In this document: positions 1 through 8,248 of the stretch, piece by piece | How the letters are laid out: the number at the start of each line of letters is the position of its first letter | Position numbering within the stretch: position 1 is the first letter of the stretch | DNA from: a virus | Length of the DNA stretch: 62,928 bases | IMG/VR virus record: IMGVR_UViG_3300048004_000231 | Coordinates: 1 to 62,928 of that record | Direction: 5' to 3' (one strand) | Position numbers and translations under genes: made by a program | The notes under the pieces: generated by a model | The model's database searches: none | Seen by the model: the letters and a program-made list of their open reading frames with translations, nothing else | Told to the model about the DNA's origin: nothing

Positions 1-127
1 CGCCATATGCACTATCGATACAATGCTCAATGTTGACACCAGCCAAAGTGGAAAGATTGGTAAGTACCACAACGGCATCACCAATAGCGTCAATAATGTC
101 CTCTTTATTGTTTTTGAGTATGGCGTC
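1..127. repeat. Terminal direct repeat, copy 1 (contig overlap)
   Basis: These 127 bases recur exactly at 62802-62928. A gene reads through the junction without a frame break when the two ends are joined, so this is best read as the overlap of a circular assembly. 127 is also a common maximum k-mer size for short-read assemblers. A true 127-bp terminal redundancy cannot be excluded. Confidence 0.95.
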
Positions 128-703
128 TGCAAGCTCACCAACCTCTTCAAGTAACTTAATATATTGTGTTTTAACATCTCCATTTTGTGTTATGCCACGA
201 ACATCTGCCCATGAGCGAATTAAATCAAATGTATTATTACCAAGTGCCGGCTCCGCTATAAACGCTTCATGATAAGCTTTATTATATATGTAGCATCGAC
301 CATCGTTATACATAGAAGGCTTTGCATTAGCTACTATCCAGGGTATTGTTTCACTTGATATTTTAAATTTACCAAGCCAGGTGTCCCATTCGGTACCTTG
401 GTTATCCATTAGTGCACCTTTTAGTTTATTAACAGGTACTGGGAATGTTGTTGTTTGGTCTGTCGGGTTTATTTTCATTTTATTTAATTTATTAAAGTAT
501 AAATTTTTATACTTTTTGTTATCTACTCTATAGCCATAAGACTTTTGAAGTTCTATTTCGCGGTCTGATATATAATCTATATCGTCTGACTGCTCAAGAA
601 CTTCATATTCGTTAGGCTTATAGCCCTGCTGTTTAGTAACGCGAATAAAAAGATTACGTGTAACACCTATCTTCTTACCTGGTATGTGATATAAATAATA
701 CAT
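1..703 (-). CDS. GIY-YIG-like / MazG nucleotide pyrophosphohydrolase fusion, N-terminal and middle part
   Basis: The gene starts at 703 and runs off the left end of the contig. It continues in frame from 62801 to a TGA at 62743, giving 253 residues in the closed circle. Residues 1-65 look like a degenerate GIY-YIG fold, with a YLYHIP strand, then KIGVT, an arginine and a late REIELQK helix. From about residue 160 the sequence is an all-alpha MazG domain with the EEVGELADAI and DAIGDAVVVL helices that carry the metal-binding acidic residues. MazG enzymes hydrolyse nucleoside triphosphates to monophosphates; in phages they may lower ppGpp or clean the dNTP pool. The start lies 3 bases after the thyA stop, so both genes are probably co-transcribed. 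An internal ATG at 478 would give a MazG-only form. The MazG assignment is strong; the role of the N-terminal domain is inferred. Confidence 0.88.
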   Translation of the reverse strand, partial: MYYLYHIPGKKIGVTRNLFIRVTKQQGYKPNEYEVLEQSDDIDYISDREIELQKSYGYRVDNKKYKNLYFNKLNKMKINPTDQTTTFPVPVNKLKGALMDNQGTEWDTWLGKFKISSETIPWIVANAKPSMYNDGRCYIYNKAYHEAFIAEPALGNNTFDLIRSWADVRGITQNGDVKTQYIKLLEEVGELADAILKNNKEDIIDAIGDAVVVLTNLSTLAGVNIEHCIDSAYG

Positions 704-706
704 AAT

Positions 707-1486
707 TTATATTGCTACAGGTGCTGGTATATGGGGACCGTGTTGATAATCAACTAGTCGCACACCTTTGTTAGTACAAAATCTATATGCTGGTAAATTA
801 TGCATTGGTTGCTCTAAATATTTCTTTACTGCTTCAATTTGGTTTAAATATACATGAGCATCAATAATATTTACTGCAAGTTTACCTATTTGATAGCCTG
901 TTTTATGTGCTACATAATTTATAATTAAAGTAAATAATGCAACATCATAAGGCACTCCTAAATACATATCTCCAGATCTTTGTACTACAAACATATTAAT
1001 TTTTCCGTTCTCAACAAAGAATTGAAAGTATAAATAACAAGGAGGTAATGCCATCTTTTCTTGCTCAGCTGGATTCCACAGCGATATAACATGGCGACGG
1101 CTATCTGGTTCGTGGCACAGGCTCCATATAACGTCCTTCATCTGATCAAAACCTTGACTATTAAAGTTTCTAAGCTGATGGCCATAAACAGGCCCTAAAT
1201 CGCCGTTTTCATCTGCCCAAGCATCCCATATTTTAACACCTGCTTTTTTAAATCTTTCAATGTTTGTTTCACCATTTAAAAACCATTTCATTTCAGTATT
1301 AAAAACTTTAGGAAACATCTTACGCCCAGTTAATATAGGAAAGCGATTGCTAACATCAAACTCCATACTTTGATTAAATATAGAGTAGCACCCAACACGC
1401 GTTCGGTCTTCTCTATAAACGGAATTATCACTTAAGCATCGCCGGAGTATATCCCTATATTGTAATTCATAATCCGTACTTTTCAT
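707..1486 (-). CDS. thyA: Thymidylate synthase (ThyA type)
   Basis: Methylates dUMP to dTMP using methylene-tetrahydrofolate, supplying dTTP for phage DNA. The protein has 259 residues, near the usual size. Visible signatures are the N-terminal DRTRVG loop, the catalytic-cysteine region ALPPCYLYFQF, the RSGDMYLGVPYDVA substrate motif and the C-terminal APVAI ending. The frame is open further upstream to 1579, but the conserved N-terminus begins at the ATG at 1486, and the longer version would lie largely inside the upstream gene. It sits between an unknown gene and the MazG fusion; with the nrd genes it forms a nucleotide-supply set. Confidence 0.96.
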   Translation of the reverse strand: MKSTDYELQYRDILRRCLSDNSVYREDRTRVGCYSIFNQSMEFDVSNRFPILTGRKMFPKVFNTEMKWFLNGETNIERFKKAGVKIWDAWADENGDLGPVYGHQLRNFNSQGFDQMKDVIWSLCHEPDSRRHVISLWNPAEQEKMALPPCYLYFQFFVENGKINMFVVQRSGDMYLGVPYDVALFTLIINYVAHKTGYQIGKLAVNIIDAHVYLNQIEAVKKYLEQPMHNLPAYRFCTNKGVRLVDYQHGPHIPAPVAI

Positions 1487-1742
1487 AATAGAATACATAT
1501 AATTCAAATATTTTAGGCCATATCTGATGCTCATCGTACTGATATGGACTACGTTTAACTTTATTTTTTGCTTTAACATCTACCCACCATTTACGAGGCT
1601 CGCTACCGGCTACCGCAAAGGGCGAAATTGCTATGTTGTTTCGTACACACCAAAGATAAGCATTATTTTCCAAATCGCTGCGGTTGTAAGGCAACATTGG
1701 TTTAAAAAATCCTTTCTTTTTTTTACTTAAACCGCTTCCCAT
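1467..1742 (-). CDS. Hypothetical protein
   Basis: A 91-residue protein with a very basic start (GLSKKKKG) and several aromatic and tryptophan residues. I do not recognise its family. It overlaps the primase-helicase stop by 16 bases and the thyA start by 20 bases, the tight packing expected of a real operon gene. Confidence 0.7.
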   Translation of the reverse strand: MGSGLSKKKKGFFKPMLPYNRSDLENNAYLWCVRNNIAISPFAVAGSEPRKWWVDVKAKNKVKRSPYQYDEHQIWPKIFELYVFYYEKYGL

Positions 1743-3451
1743 GGTAGGGGATCATCATTAATAGTTATATCTTGATGAGGTATAAAGCAGCCTGACTTTG
1801 GTTCCCACTTGAAATGAGCTTCAGCGCCGTTTTCACCGAGGTTTTGGAACTTAACTTTCAACACTTTAGCTTTAACAGTTTTAGCTTCATAGTTTCTGTG
1901 AACTAAAATACCATGATAACTTGCATCATACCATTCACCACCACCTTTAATGTTATACATAGTTGGTTCTTCTATTTGACCATCTGAACCTTTATACATT
2001 TTAGTTGGGTGTGCTACAATAAATACTAATACATCATACTTCTTAGCAAAGATTTCAATCTTAGTTAAGTATTCCATTGTGTAACGGTTAACGTCTTCTG
2101 TTTTACAATCAACGTCTCTAACTTTATTGAATGGATCAATAACAAGGCACTTAATACCTTTACGCTTAACTAGCTCAGCGCCTTTACGCAGCACTGACTC
2201 AAGCGTGTAACGCTCCATATCTATAAAGAAAAAGTTGTCGTTCACATGCTCAGCAACTTGATTCCATTTATCACCACCAATATCTGTTTTACGTGGCATA
2301 TCCTGCCACACTTTACGCATTAGTTTGTGTGCATGGAGATAAGTCGGAGCATTTTCAGGCGAAGCGAAAGCTGTTTTCCATCCATAGTTCGCATTATAGC
2401 CGACACACATTTGATCGACAAAATCTGATTTACCCGAACTAGGTATACCAGTGACTGTAATAAATTGACCAGTGTAAGTTGAAAATATGTCATCGAAATT
2501 TTGTAAACCAATTTGATACCCGGGTTTGAAACCATTCGTAACAAAGTCGGTAACTTCGCCTTCAATATCTTTGAACGTTGTGACGTTTTCAAGCGGTACA
2601 GGTCGTGCTTTGGTAATACGCTTTGCCAGTTCTTCTTTTCCATATTCTAATAAATATTCATTTGCATCTTTGCAACCATTAAAATCAGCGAGGTAACAAA
2701 CTTCAGCGCCTAGTCTTCTAACTAGTTCACGCTGCAACGCTTGGCCTGCTTCGTCTGCATCTACTGCAATAATTATTTTTTCTTTGTCTTCAAAATAGTC
2801 TATACAACTATCTAAGTAATCTAAGTTATTAGTATTAAGCGTAGCACCATTTGGTACGGACACTACATTTTCAATACCCGCTTCATATAACGAAAGGGCA
2901 TCCATCTCGCCTTCTACAATAATACAATATTCATATCCTACGATACTATTTATATTATAGAAAACCTTTTCGGCACCCTTATATAACTTAAAGTTTTTAC
3001 GACCATCTCTGTATTTAACATTTATAAGCTGGTCTCCCATATAGTAATTAAACTGTATGGTATTCTCGGTCTTACCGGTTTGTGGCATAAACTCAGAGCC
3101 CTCGGTTACTTTGAGAGCTTTGAGTGTCTGCTTTGATATACCGCGTGATTCAAACCACTTTTCAACGTTAGTACTAACTTCGTGTATAGCATCTGGCGTT
3201 TCAGGCCGGACATATACTTTTTCGCTAGCGCCTTTGCGCTGATAAGTATGCATTTGAAATGTGCGATCACAATTATGGCAAGTTCCGAGACCCCGTTCCC
3301 AATCATAAGAAGCACACTTTGCTTTCTTATTTTCAGGTTTCCTATCTTCAGAACACATAGGGCAAGTACCCTGTGACGCTCCTACTTTTAGGTCGTATTG
3401 ATTAAACTGGTCAATCAAATATCCATTGATCTCCGAATTGTTAACTTGCAT
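1727..3451 (-). CDS. Bifunctional primase-helicase (T7 gp4-like)
   Basis: Unwinds DNA at the phage fork and makes lagging-strand primers. Domains in order over 574 residues: an N-terminal zinc ribbon with C30, C33, C58 and C61; a TOPRIM domain with the VEGEMDAL glutamate at 180 followed by a VDADEAG motif; and a RecA-like hexameric helicase core with Walker A GIPSSGKSD (K341) and a hydrophobic VIDPFN Walker B. The order zinc finger, TOPRIM, RecA matches T7 gp4 and mitochondrial Twinkle. It lies in an operon with SSB, exonuclease and annealase genes. No DNA polymerase accompanies it, so the fork probably uses host polymerase. Confidence 0.93.
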   Translation of the reverse strand: MQVNNSEINGYLIDQFNQYDLKVGASQGTCPMCSEDRKPENKKAKCASYDWERGLGTCHNCDRTFQMHTYQRKGASEKVYVRPETPDAIHEVSTNVEKWFESRGISKQTLKALKVTEGSEFMPQTGKTENTIQFNYYMGDQLINVKYRDGRKNFKLYKGAEKVFYNINSIVGYEYCIIVEGEMDALSLYEAGIENVVSVPNGATLNTNNLDYLDSCIDYFEDKEKIIIAVDADEAGQALQRELVRRLGAEVCYLADFNGCKDANEYLLEYGKEELAKRITKARPVPLENVTTFKDIEGEVTDFVTNGFKPGYQIGLQNFDDIFSTYTGQFITVTGIPSSGKSDFVDQMCVGYNANYGWKTAFASPENAPTYLHAHKLMRKVWQDMPRKTDIGGDKWNQVAEHVNDNFFFIDMERYTLESVLRKGAELVKRKGIKCLVIDPFNKVRDVDCKTEDVNRYTMEYLTKIEIFAKKYDVLVFIVAHPTKMYKGSDGQIEEPTMYNIKGGGEWYDASYHGILVHRNYEAKTVKAKVLKVKFQNLGENGAEAHFKWEPKSGCFIPHQDITINDDPLPWEAV

Positions 3452-3466
3452 TTAATTTAATTTATT

Positions 3467-3562
3467 TTACCATTCTTCATTATCTCTACAATCAGGGCAT
3501 ATATCGCAAAAGTCATATTCCTCCTGCGATATTTCCTGATCACAAAATTCACACGTTGGCAT
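3467..3562 (-). CDS. Tiny zinc-ribbon-like protein
   Basis: A 31-residue reading frame with CEFC near the start and a second cysteine group (C19, C22, C25), enough to bind one zinc ion. Its ATG overlaps the stop of the SSB gene (TAATG), which supports translational coupling. It lies between the SSB and primase-helicase genes. Function unknown. Confidence 0.6.
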   Translation of the reverse strand: MPTCEFCDQEISQEEYDFCDICPDCRDNEEW

Positions 3563-3870
3563 TAGAACGGCAAATCTTCTTCAACTGCAGCCGGTTTAGC
3601 AGGTGCACTTGGCGCACCGTCTCTTGGAGCAGCAGCTACATTATCACCATTAGTCCATACAACTTGTACATTCCCAAGGTAAACTTTATCCTCTTGCGCC
3701 TCACGCTCTTCTTTAGATTGCGAAATAATAACAGGACCTTGATTATTAAATTGATCAAGTTCGTCGTTTATAGTTATTGTGATAGGTAAATACTTACCTT
3801 TCTTGCCATCGATAATTTTAGTTTTATCGATCTTTGTCAAGTCTATACTTGTTTTAATTATTGAAGCCAT
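3562..3870 (-). CDS. Single-stranded DNA-binding protein (SSB-like)
   Basis: A 102-residue protein with a beta-rich N-terminal half, a low-complexity Ala/Pro linker and an acidic hydrophobic tip ending DLPF. That tip is the classic SSB tail used to recruit replication partners. I also recall the KVYLGN segment from SSB-like proteins of phages infecting Bacteroidota. It sits beside the primase-helicase and recombination genes, as expected for a protein coating single strands at the fork. The OB-fold itself is inferred, not demonstrated. Confidence 0.75.
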   Translation of the reverse strand: MASIIKTSIDLTKIDKTKIIDGKKGKYLPITITINDELDQFNNQGPVIISQSKEEREAQEDKVYLGNVQVVWTNGDNVAAAPRDGAPSAPAKPAAVEEDLPF

Positions 3871-4033
3871 ACTCGTTCAAGTTGTTGAAGGTTCTACGTA
3901 AAGCATCTAGTGATACACCATTGTTGCGGCGTAAGTTGTCTACTGCTTTTACATGGTTTTGGTTATTATAAAAATTATTCTCACTGGTTTTAATTCCAGT
4001 TACATTACACACTTTCATTTTTCTTCGTGCCAT
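3854..4033 (-). CDS. Hypothetical small basic protein
   Basis: A 59-residue protein starting MARRKMKVCNVTG and rich in Asn, Arg and Lys. It overlaps the SSB start by 17 bases and lies just downstream of the exonuclease gene. The composition suggests nucleic-acid contact, but I cannot assign a function. Confidence 0.6.
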   Translation of the reverse strand: MARRKMKVCNVTGIKTSENNFYNNQNHVKAVDNLRRNNGVSLDALRRTFNNLNEYGFNN

Positions 4034-4044
4034 AATATTTGGTT

Positions 4045-4776
4045 TTAAAGGGTTTTATTAATAAAATAATTAGTAGGATCGAAATCCTCGTTGTTGTAAA
4101 ATAGATCGTATGCAGCACTTGCATCTTCTACTTTGCGTTTACCTGCTTCATAAAAATCAGGCGAACAGTCAAAGATACCAATAATATGCGAATTTTTGTC
4201 TATTGCAATGAATAAAAATTCATAACCAAATAGCTTACTATAAATATAAGCCTGGCTATCGTAGTTCCACTTGCGTGCACTTGAACGAAAACCATTTACG
4301 TTACTTGTTGTTTTCAAATCAATAATAAGCTTCTCATCGTGATTAACAATATCAGCTTTACCTTTCCACATATTATTCTCCAGCTCAATTATGCCGGGTA
4401 CTTCATACTCTACATTATCACCTTGAATTAAACTCTTTGCAGTATCATTAGCTAAAAGTATTTCTCGCATCTTCTGTACATTATCAACTTCTTGTTGAAG
4501 CATACACATCTCTCCGCCAGATAACTCTTTATACTTTTTCGTATTCCTTGTACTTGCCTCAATAATTTTAAAGCGTTCTAATTTATCCGGTTCAAGTATA
4601 GCCGTGTGAAAGTAACTACCAATAATTAAATTGGGTGATGCTTTCGTCGGCTGCCCATACTGCAAAGGGTCATTCAGTAATGTTCCTATATCAGAATTGC
4701 TTAAATATTGTTTACCGAACGCACCGTAGTAATGTTCGTCATCTTTAAGCTTTTCTAAAATCTCAGGCTTGTTCAT
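4045..4776 (-). CDS. PD-(D/E)XK exonuclease, RecE / exodeoxyribonuclease VIII-like
   Basis: Probably resects double-stranded DNA ends to feed the annealing protein encoded next to it. The 243-residue sequence has the family's SYFHTAILEP region (H57), then a GKADIV strand (D142) and IIDLKTT (D153, K155). These form the metal-binding core of the PD-(D/E)XK fold. A QAYIY helix follows, as in Cas4/RecB-type members. Its start overlaps the ERF gene by 14 bases. An exonuclease plus annealase pair is the standard two-component phage recombination system. Confidence 0.85.
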   Translation of the reverse strand: MNKPEILEKLKDDEHYYGAFGKQYLSNSDIGTLLNDPLQYGQPTKASPNLIIGSYFHTAILEPDKLERFKIIEASTRNTKKYKELSGGEMCMLQQEVDNVQKMREILLANDTAKSLIQGDNVEYEVPGIIELENNMWKGKADIVNHDEKLIIDLKTTSNVNGFRSSARKWNYDSQAYIYSKLFGYEFLFIAIDKNSHIIGIFDCSPDFYEAGKRKVEDASAAYDLFYNNEDFDPTNYFINKTL

Positions 4777-5311
4777 ACTTTTTAAGTTCTGCTTTAGCAG
4801 CGGTGTCTACCTTATACTTTGCATTGATTGCAGGAATTGATCCGCCAGATTTAATATACTGAATTGCTTTATCAAACGCATCAGTGCCAGATTTTAATAC
4901 TGGCTTTTCTTTCTTTTGGTCACGGCCTCCAGTGTTAGTAGCATCAGCATCTGCGGTGTCATCAATAAGCAGTAGATTACCTAGCGCATATTTCTTACCA
5001 TAACTTGAGGCTGACCCAAACTGTTGAGGTACTTGCATACCTTTTTGGTTTAAATCTACACCTACAATGGCTTTAGCTGCTACTTCCATACCACCTTCTG
5101 CATCTACTGCAACGGCAACACTTTCAATAACACCTTCACCTAAATAGGTTTCGTCTACTTTAAAGTACACATTGTACTTTTCATTAAACGGTTTTAGCGC
5201 TTCAAGTATATCTTCAGCAGATCGGAAATTGTACTTTCCGAATGAATTAAAGCGACTCTTCTTTGCTTTAAATTCTTGTTGAATTTTACTTAATTTCTCG
5301 TGAATTGTCAT
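4763..5311 (-). CDS. erf: ERF-family single-strand annealing protein
   Basis: Anneals complementary single strands during phage recombination and genome circularisation. The 182-residue protein has the ERF signature: an N-terminal FNSFGKYNFRSAEDILEA segment, a central beta region, and QQFGSASSYGKKYALGNLLLI followed by an acidic DDTADAD stretch. The last part is the most conserved portion of the family. The C-terminal tail is less conserved. It is coupled by overlap to the exonuclease gene downstream, so the pair should act together. Confidence 0.9.
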   Translation of the reverse strand: MTIHEKLSKIQQEFKAKKSRFNSFGKYNFRSAEDILEALKPFNEKYNVYFKVDETYLGEGVIESVAVAVDAEGGMEVAAKAIVGVDLNQKGMQVPQQFGSASSYGKKYALGNLLLIDDTADADATNTGGRDQKKEKPVLKSGTDAFDKAIQYIKSGGSIPAINAKYKVDTAAKAELKKYEQA

Positions 5312-5352
5312 ATATATATTATTACGTATTATACACTTTTGTTAGCCCTAAC

Positions 5353-6114
5353 TTACAGGTAATCAATTACTTGCTCGCTTGGAACGTTGTCTACTAGCTT
5401 ATCAATTGCTTCCTTTTTTATTTGCGAAACTCGCACATAACTTGCGATGCCATTAATTTCCAGTTTGTCTGCTATATCTTTAGCTGACATCTTATCACAG
5501 TCTAATCCATAACTTAATCGTATTACTTCATACTCTTTATCTGTTAGGTGTTCTTTCATTATACCTAATAGATACGCGTTAAGTAATGCAATATTGTACG
5601 GCTCAGAATTATCTGGTATTTGAAACATAGAATTTTCATCATCTACATTTGGATTGTTATCAATACTTAAAAATATCTGATTAAAGAACGTTTCAACTAT
5701 TAATCTATCCTTGCCAGAATTTTTTCTAATCTCATTTAATTTATGCTCTGGTATACGCATATCACCGCGATTAATATCTATTGATCTTCTCACAGCCCCT
5801 CGTATACGTTTGCCTAAAAACGATTTTAGTGTTAATTCTTGATCGTCACTTTGCGCAAGTGATTCCCAATCTATTCTATCAATAGCTGCAATTAAACCTA
5901 TGCTTCCTTCTTGTATTAAATCATTAATAGTAAGAACCCCTGACGCTTGCTGCGACGTGGCAAATCTTCTACTAATATTTTCTACAAGCGGTAAGAACAC
6001 AGTAATTAATTCCTGCCTACTATAGTCTTTAAAAGCTTTGTCTGGTATAACACTTAAACAAAAGTCTAAGTCCTCTTTATACCGAATGTAGTTTGTTACA
6101 TTATACTTTTTCAT
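5353..6114 (-). CDS. Phage-encoded sigma-70 family factor
   Basis: Redirects host RNA polymerase to phage promoters. Region 2 lies at about residues 40-110, with LTINDLIQEGSIGLIAAIDR (core binding and -10 recognition) followed by SFLGKRIRGAVRRSID. Region 4 lies near the C-terminus (about 185-245), with LTDKEYEVIRLSYGLD and a second helix pair for -35 contact. At 253 residues it is shorter than a primary sigma factor and lacks region 1.1. It overlaps the HTH gene by 14 bases. With no phage RNA polymerase present, it is the best candidate to switch on the 49-50 bp element promoters. Confidence 0.9.
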   Translation of the reverse strand: MKKYNVTNYIRYKEDLDFCLSVIPDKAFKDYSRQELITVFLPLVENISRRFATSQQASGVLTINDLIQEGSIGLIAAIDRIDWESLAQSDDQELTLKSFLGKRIRGAVRRSIDINRGDMRIPEHKLNEIRKNSGKDRLIVETFFNQIFLSIDNNPNVDDENSMFQIPDNSEPYNIALLNAYLLGIMKEHLTDKEYEVIRLSYGLDCDKMSAKDIADKLEINGIASYVRVSQIKKEAIDKLVDNVPSEQVIDYL

Positions 6115-6715
6115 TTAAAAGCTCTTTCTCTTTGGTTAACTCATGCGTCATATTCCTGTACACCGTACGGGTTGAAACACTGAGAACTTTAGCTATTGCT
6201 GCAACGGTAATTTTTTTATCATCATCGTGCAGTAATAACATTGTTTCATATATATCCTCTGGAGTTGCCTTGCTCCCTCTTCCTATGAGCTTTCCTACTA
6301 TAGATAATTTTTCACTTTTTGTCAACCCTGTATTATCTTTAAAAATAACTTTTCTTAGTTTATTTTTAGGCGGTTGATCTAAATCCATCATACTGATTTC
6401 ATAAATCATTGTCTTGAGTAGTAGCTCAGGCATGGTAAAGGTAGCAAATCCATTTGACTTTTCTGCAATAAACCATGCTAATTCTTCAAACTTATCTGGA
6501 TTTAGCTGAGGATTAAGGTACCAAAGAACAAGTAAATGCCACTTTAACGACTTATATGTTGTTATCTGCGCTTTACTTCTAAACAATGTATAGCATTCAT
6601 ACGTCCCGTGCTCATAGAAATAACCCCACTCATAAACTTCTGTGGGTTTATCACTGATCGGATCACGTCGATAGACTATATTATTATTATTTAAGTAAAA
6701 CATTTTGCGTGACAT
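6101..6715 (-). CDS. Helix-turn-helix regulator or replication-initiator-like protein
   Basis: The C-terminal part of this 204-residue protein has a clear HTH segment, ITVAAIAKVLSVSTRTVYRNM. The N-terminal 150 residues are mixed alpha/beta with many aromatics and resemble nothing I can name. It overlaps the sigma factor gene and is the first gene after the 49-bp element at 6707-6755. The element's right arm runs through the first ATG (6715), so translation may start there on a nearly leaderless message, or at the ATG at 6703. A role in transcription control or origin binding is inferred. Confidence 0.75.
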   Translation of the reverse strand: MSRKMFYLNNNNIVYRRDPISDKPTEVYEWGYFYEHGTYECYTLFRSKAQITTYKSLKWHLLVLWYLNPQLNPDKFEELAWFIAEKSNGFATFTMPELLLKTMIYEISMMDLDQPPKNKLRKVIFKDNTGLTKSEKLSIVGKLIGRGSKATPEDIYETMLLLHDDDKKITVAAIAKVLSVSTRTVYRNMTHELTKEKELLNEKV

Positions 6716-6755
6716 TAGCCTGTTACTTTATATACTTAATTAGCTAGCGTCACAC
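6707..6755 (-). promoter_or_regulatory. 49-bp arm-core-arm promoter/operator element, copy 1
   Basis: Read on the minus strand it begins GTGTGACGCTAG and ends GGCTAATGTCACGC. Between them is an A/T core containing TATATAAAG. The arms are imperfect inverted repeats. TGTGAC and TATAAA are 16 bases apart, close to sigma-70 promoter spacing. It sits in front of the HTH-sigma-ERF-exonuclease-SSB-helicase operon. Two more copies are at 13100-13149 and 15158-15206. Confidence 0.75.
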
Positions 6756-6813
6756 TTTTGACGTACTAATTTTAATTTTCTGTTTATACCATTCATTATT
6801 TGCTATTGCAAAT

Positions 6814-7305
6814 TTATACTTTTTCTGCGAATGGTCGTACAATTTTCTGCTCATTTTTATTTGCTATCTTATATTTGTCTCCCTCGTAGTAATTCCAGTA
6901 AGCCGAAATACTATCACCTTCAACCTTATATTCATCTGGCATACACTGTGGTGGCTCGCACCAATCGTCGCCTTGTGTATATCTAGGATATTGAGAAAGA
7001 AAATCTCTACATTTGATTATAGTTAAATGTTCTTTATCATATCTTTTTGTATATTCTCTGCCCAATGCCATCATATATTCATACGCCCAAAAATATGTAG
7101 TGCGTGATTTCCTAACCCATATTGTGGAGGGGTGATTTAAATGTGCTTGCTTATAAGGTATAAGATCTTTTAGTTCTTCATCGCCATAACAATGATGCGC
7201 TGTACAAAGCATTTGCGCAGCTTCTAAGACCATCTTAACCTTATGCTTATCATAATGATAGCTAGCGGCTGTTACAGGGTCTCTATCGAGATAAAATAAA
7301 TTCAT
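6814..7305 (-). CDS. Conserved phage protein of unknown function
   Basis: A 163-residue protein starting MNLFYLDRDP, followed by DKHKVKMVLEAAQMLCTAHH and HPSTIWVRKS. I recognise this combination from many T4-like and marine phages. The His, Asp and Lys residues in these motifs look like an active or metal site, but I know of no established function. Its ATG overlaps the stop of the KTSC gene upstream (TAATG-type junction). Confidence 0.75.
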   Translation of the reverse strand: MNLFYLDRDPVTAASYHYDKHKVKMVLEAAQMLCTAHHCYGDEELKDLIPYKQAHLNHPSTIWVRKSRTTYFWAYEYMMALGREYTKRYDKEHLTIIKCRDFLSQYPRYTQGDDWCEPPQCMPDEYKVEGDSISAYWNYYEGDKYKIANKNEQKIVRPFAEKV

Positions 7306-7526
7306 TACAGTTCTTCGTATTTGAATACATCAAACACTTTATTGTGTAATGCTCTACCGGTTGAGTTTGCATTACGCACATCTTCAAATGTACCTTCGTC
7401 AACGTTTTTATATACGTACACTCTGCCGTTTTTAAAGTTAACAATAAGCTTTTTACTGTCATTGTAGTAGCTTGCTGTGTCTACCATTGATGAATCTACT
7501 AATATGTGTGTTACTTTTGTGCTCAT
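7305..7526 (-). CDS. KTSC domain protein
   Basis: A 73-residue protein matching the small KTSC fold: an SSMVDTASYYNDSKKL start, a VNFKNGRVYVYKNV hairpin and a C-terminal GRALHNKVFDVF. The family is common in phages and bacteria and has been suggested to bind nucleic acid or lysyl-tRNA synthetase-like partners; its role here is unknown. It overlaps both neighbours by a few bases. Confidence 0.75.
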   Translation of the reverse strand: MSTKVTHILVDSSMVDTASYYNDSKKLIVNFKNGRVYVYKNVDEGTFEDVRNANSTGRALHNKVFDVFKYEEL

Positions 7527-7837
7527 AAATTTCTAATTTTAGTTTCTATTCTATCTATTTTATTCTTAATTATTGCCGCCTTCTCGTATTGCTCCTTATC
7601 TTCATAAGCTTGGAGCAGCGTCATTAACCGGGCTAGCTCAGCTAATAACACTTCTTCATCAGATGCATTACCTTGATTACCAAACACATCTTGTTGTAAG
7701 GTTATTTCAATGTCTTGCCCTGACGCTTTTACTTGTTCAATGAATTGTTGGTCAAGATCTGCCTGTCTATCCATTATTAGTTTAAATACTTTTTCTGCTA
7801 ACAAGTCTGAAAACTTGTCCATTTCTTCTTCAGTCAT
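7523..7837 (-). CDS. Hypothetical protein with UVR-like C-terminal helix pair
   Basis: A 104-residue, largely helical acidic protein. The last 40 residues (LARLMTLLQAYEDKEQYEKAAIIKNKIDRI) resemble the UvrB/UvrC interaction helix pair, in which a glutamate-tyrosine-glutamate precedes an Ala-Ala turn. This may be a protein-protein contact motif. No catalytic domain is visible. It overlaps the genes on either side. Confidence 0.6.
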   Translation of the reverse strand: MTEEEMDKFSDLLAEKVFKLIMDRQADLDQQFIEQVKASGQDIEITLQQDVFGNQGNASDEEVLLAELARLMTLLQAYEDKEQYEKAAIIKNKIDRIETKIRNL

Positions 7838-8039
7838 ATAATTTAGTTAGTATGTAACGTGTAACTTCTACTCTTCGTTTTGCATATGCAATATTGTTTT
7901 GTTTAACTTCTTGCCAATCTTCAACGCCAGCCCAACCGCGGCCGTCCCAGCGCTCTGCATCTTTAAGTTCATTTGTTGCGGCACCGAGCTTAGCCATCAT
8001 ATAGTTTTCTGCTCGTTCGTGTATATCTAGTTTGCTCAT
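7830..8039 (-). CDS. Hypothetical protein
   Basis: A 69-residue protein rich in Ala, Glu and Arg, predicted mostly helical, with a tryptophan cluster (RWDGRGWAGVEDW). No family recognised. Overlaps of 4-8 bases with both neighbours support it as a real operon gene. Confidence 0.6.
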   Translation of the reverse strand: MSKLDIHERAENYMMAKLGAATNELKDAERWDGRGWAGVEDWQEVKQNNIAYAKRRVEVTRYILTKLYD

Positions 8040-8248
8040 AATCCTGATTTTTGTAAGAAGTAATTATATACTTCTGGTATATGTTTTTTATAGTAAGGTT
8101 GTTCTGATGCAACCCATTTCTTTAAATTAGCTTTATTACCCCAATGCTTTTTACCATATTGCTTTAAAGTCCAATCAAAGATTTGTTCTATATCGTCAAT
8201 GAAGTCACCGACGGTCCAACCTTCCCATATGTGTTTATCTCTATTCAT
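8036..8248 (-). CDS. Hypothetical Trp-rich protein
   Basis: A 70-residue protein with eight aromatic-flanked tryptophan, lysine and tyrosine patches and a basic pI. The last base of the gp88-like stop is shared with its start. No function can be assigned. Confidence 0.6.
   Translation of the reverse strand: MNRDKHIWEGWTVGDFIDDIEQIFDWTLKQYGKKHWGNKANLKKWVASEQPYYKKHIPEVYNYFLQKSGL

Noticed and set aside
1487-1579. N-terminal extension of ThyA
   Set aside because: The 31 extra residues have no place in the ThyA family and lie within the upstream gene; the ATG at 1486 gives a normal N-terminus.
3854-4033. Ribosomal protein L28-like gene
   Set aside because: Only a vague similarity in a short VCNVTG start; the rest does not fit.
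5353-6114. Single-subunit phage RNA polymerase instead of host-directed transcription
   Set aside because: No product has RNA polymerase motifs or suitable length; the sigma factor implies use of the host enzyme.
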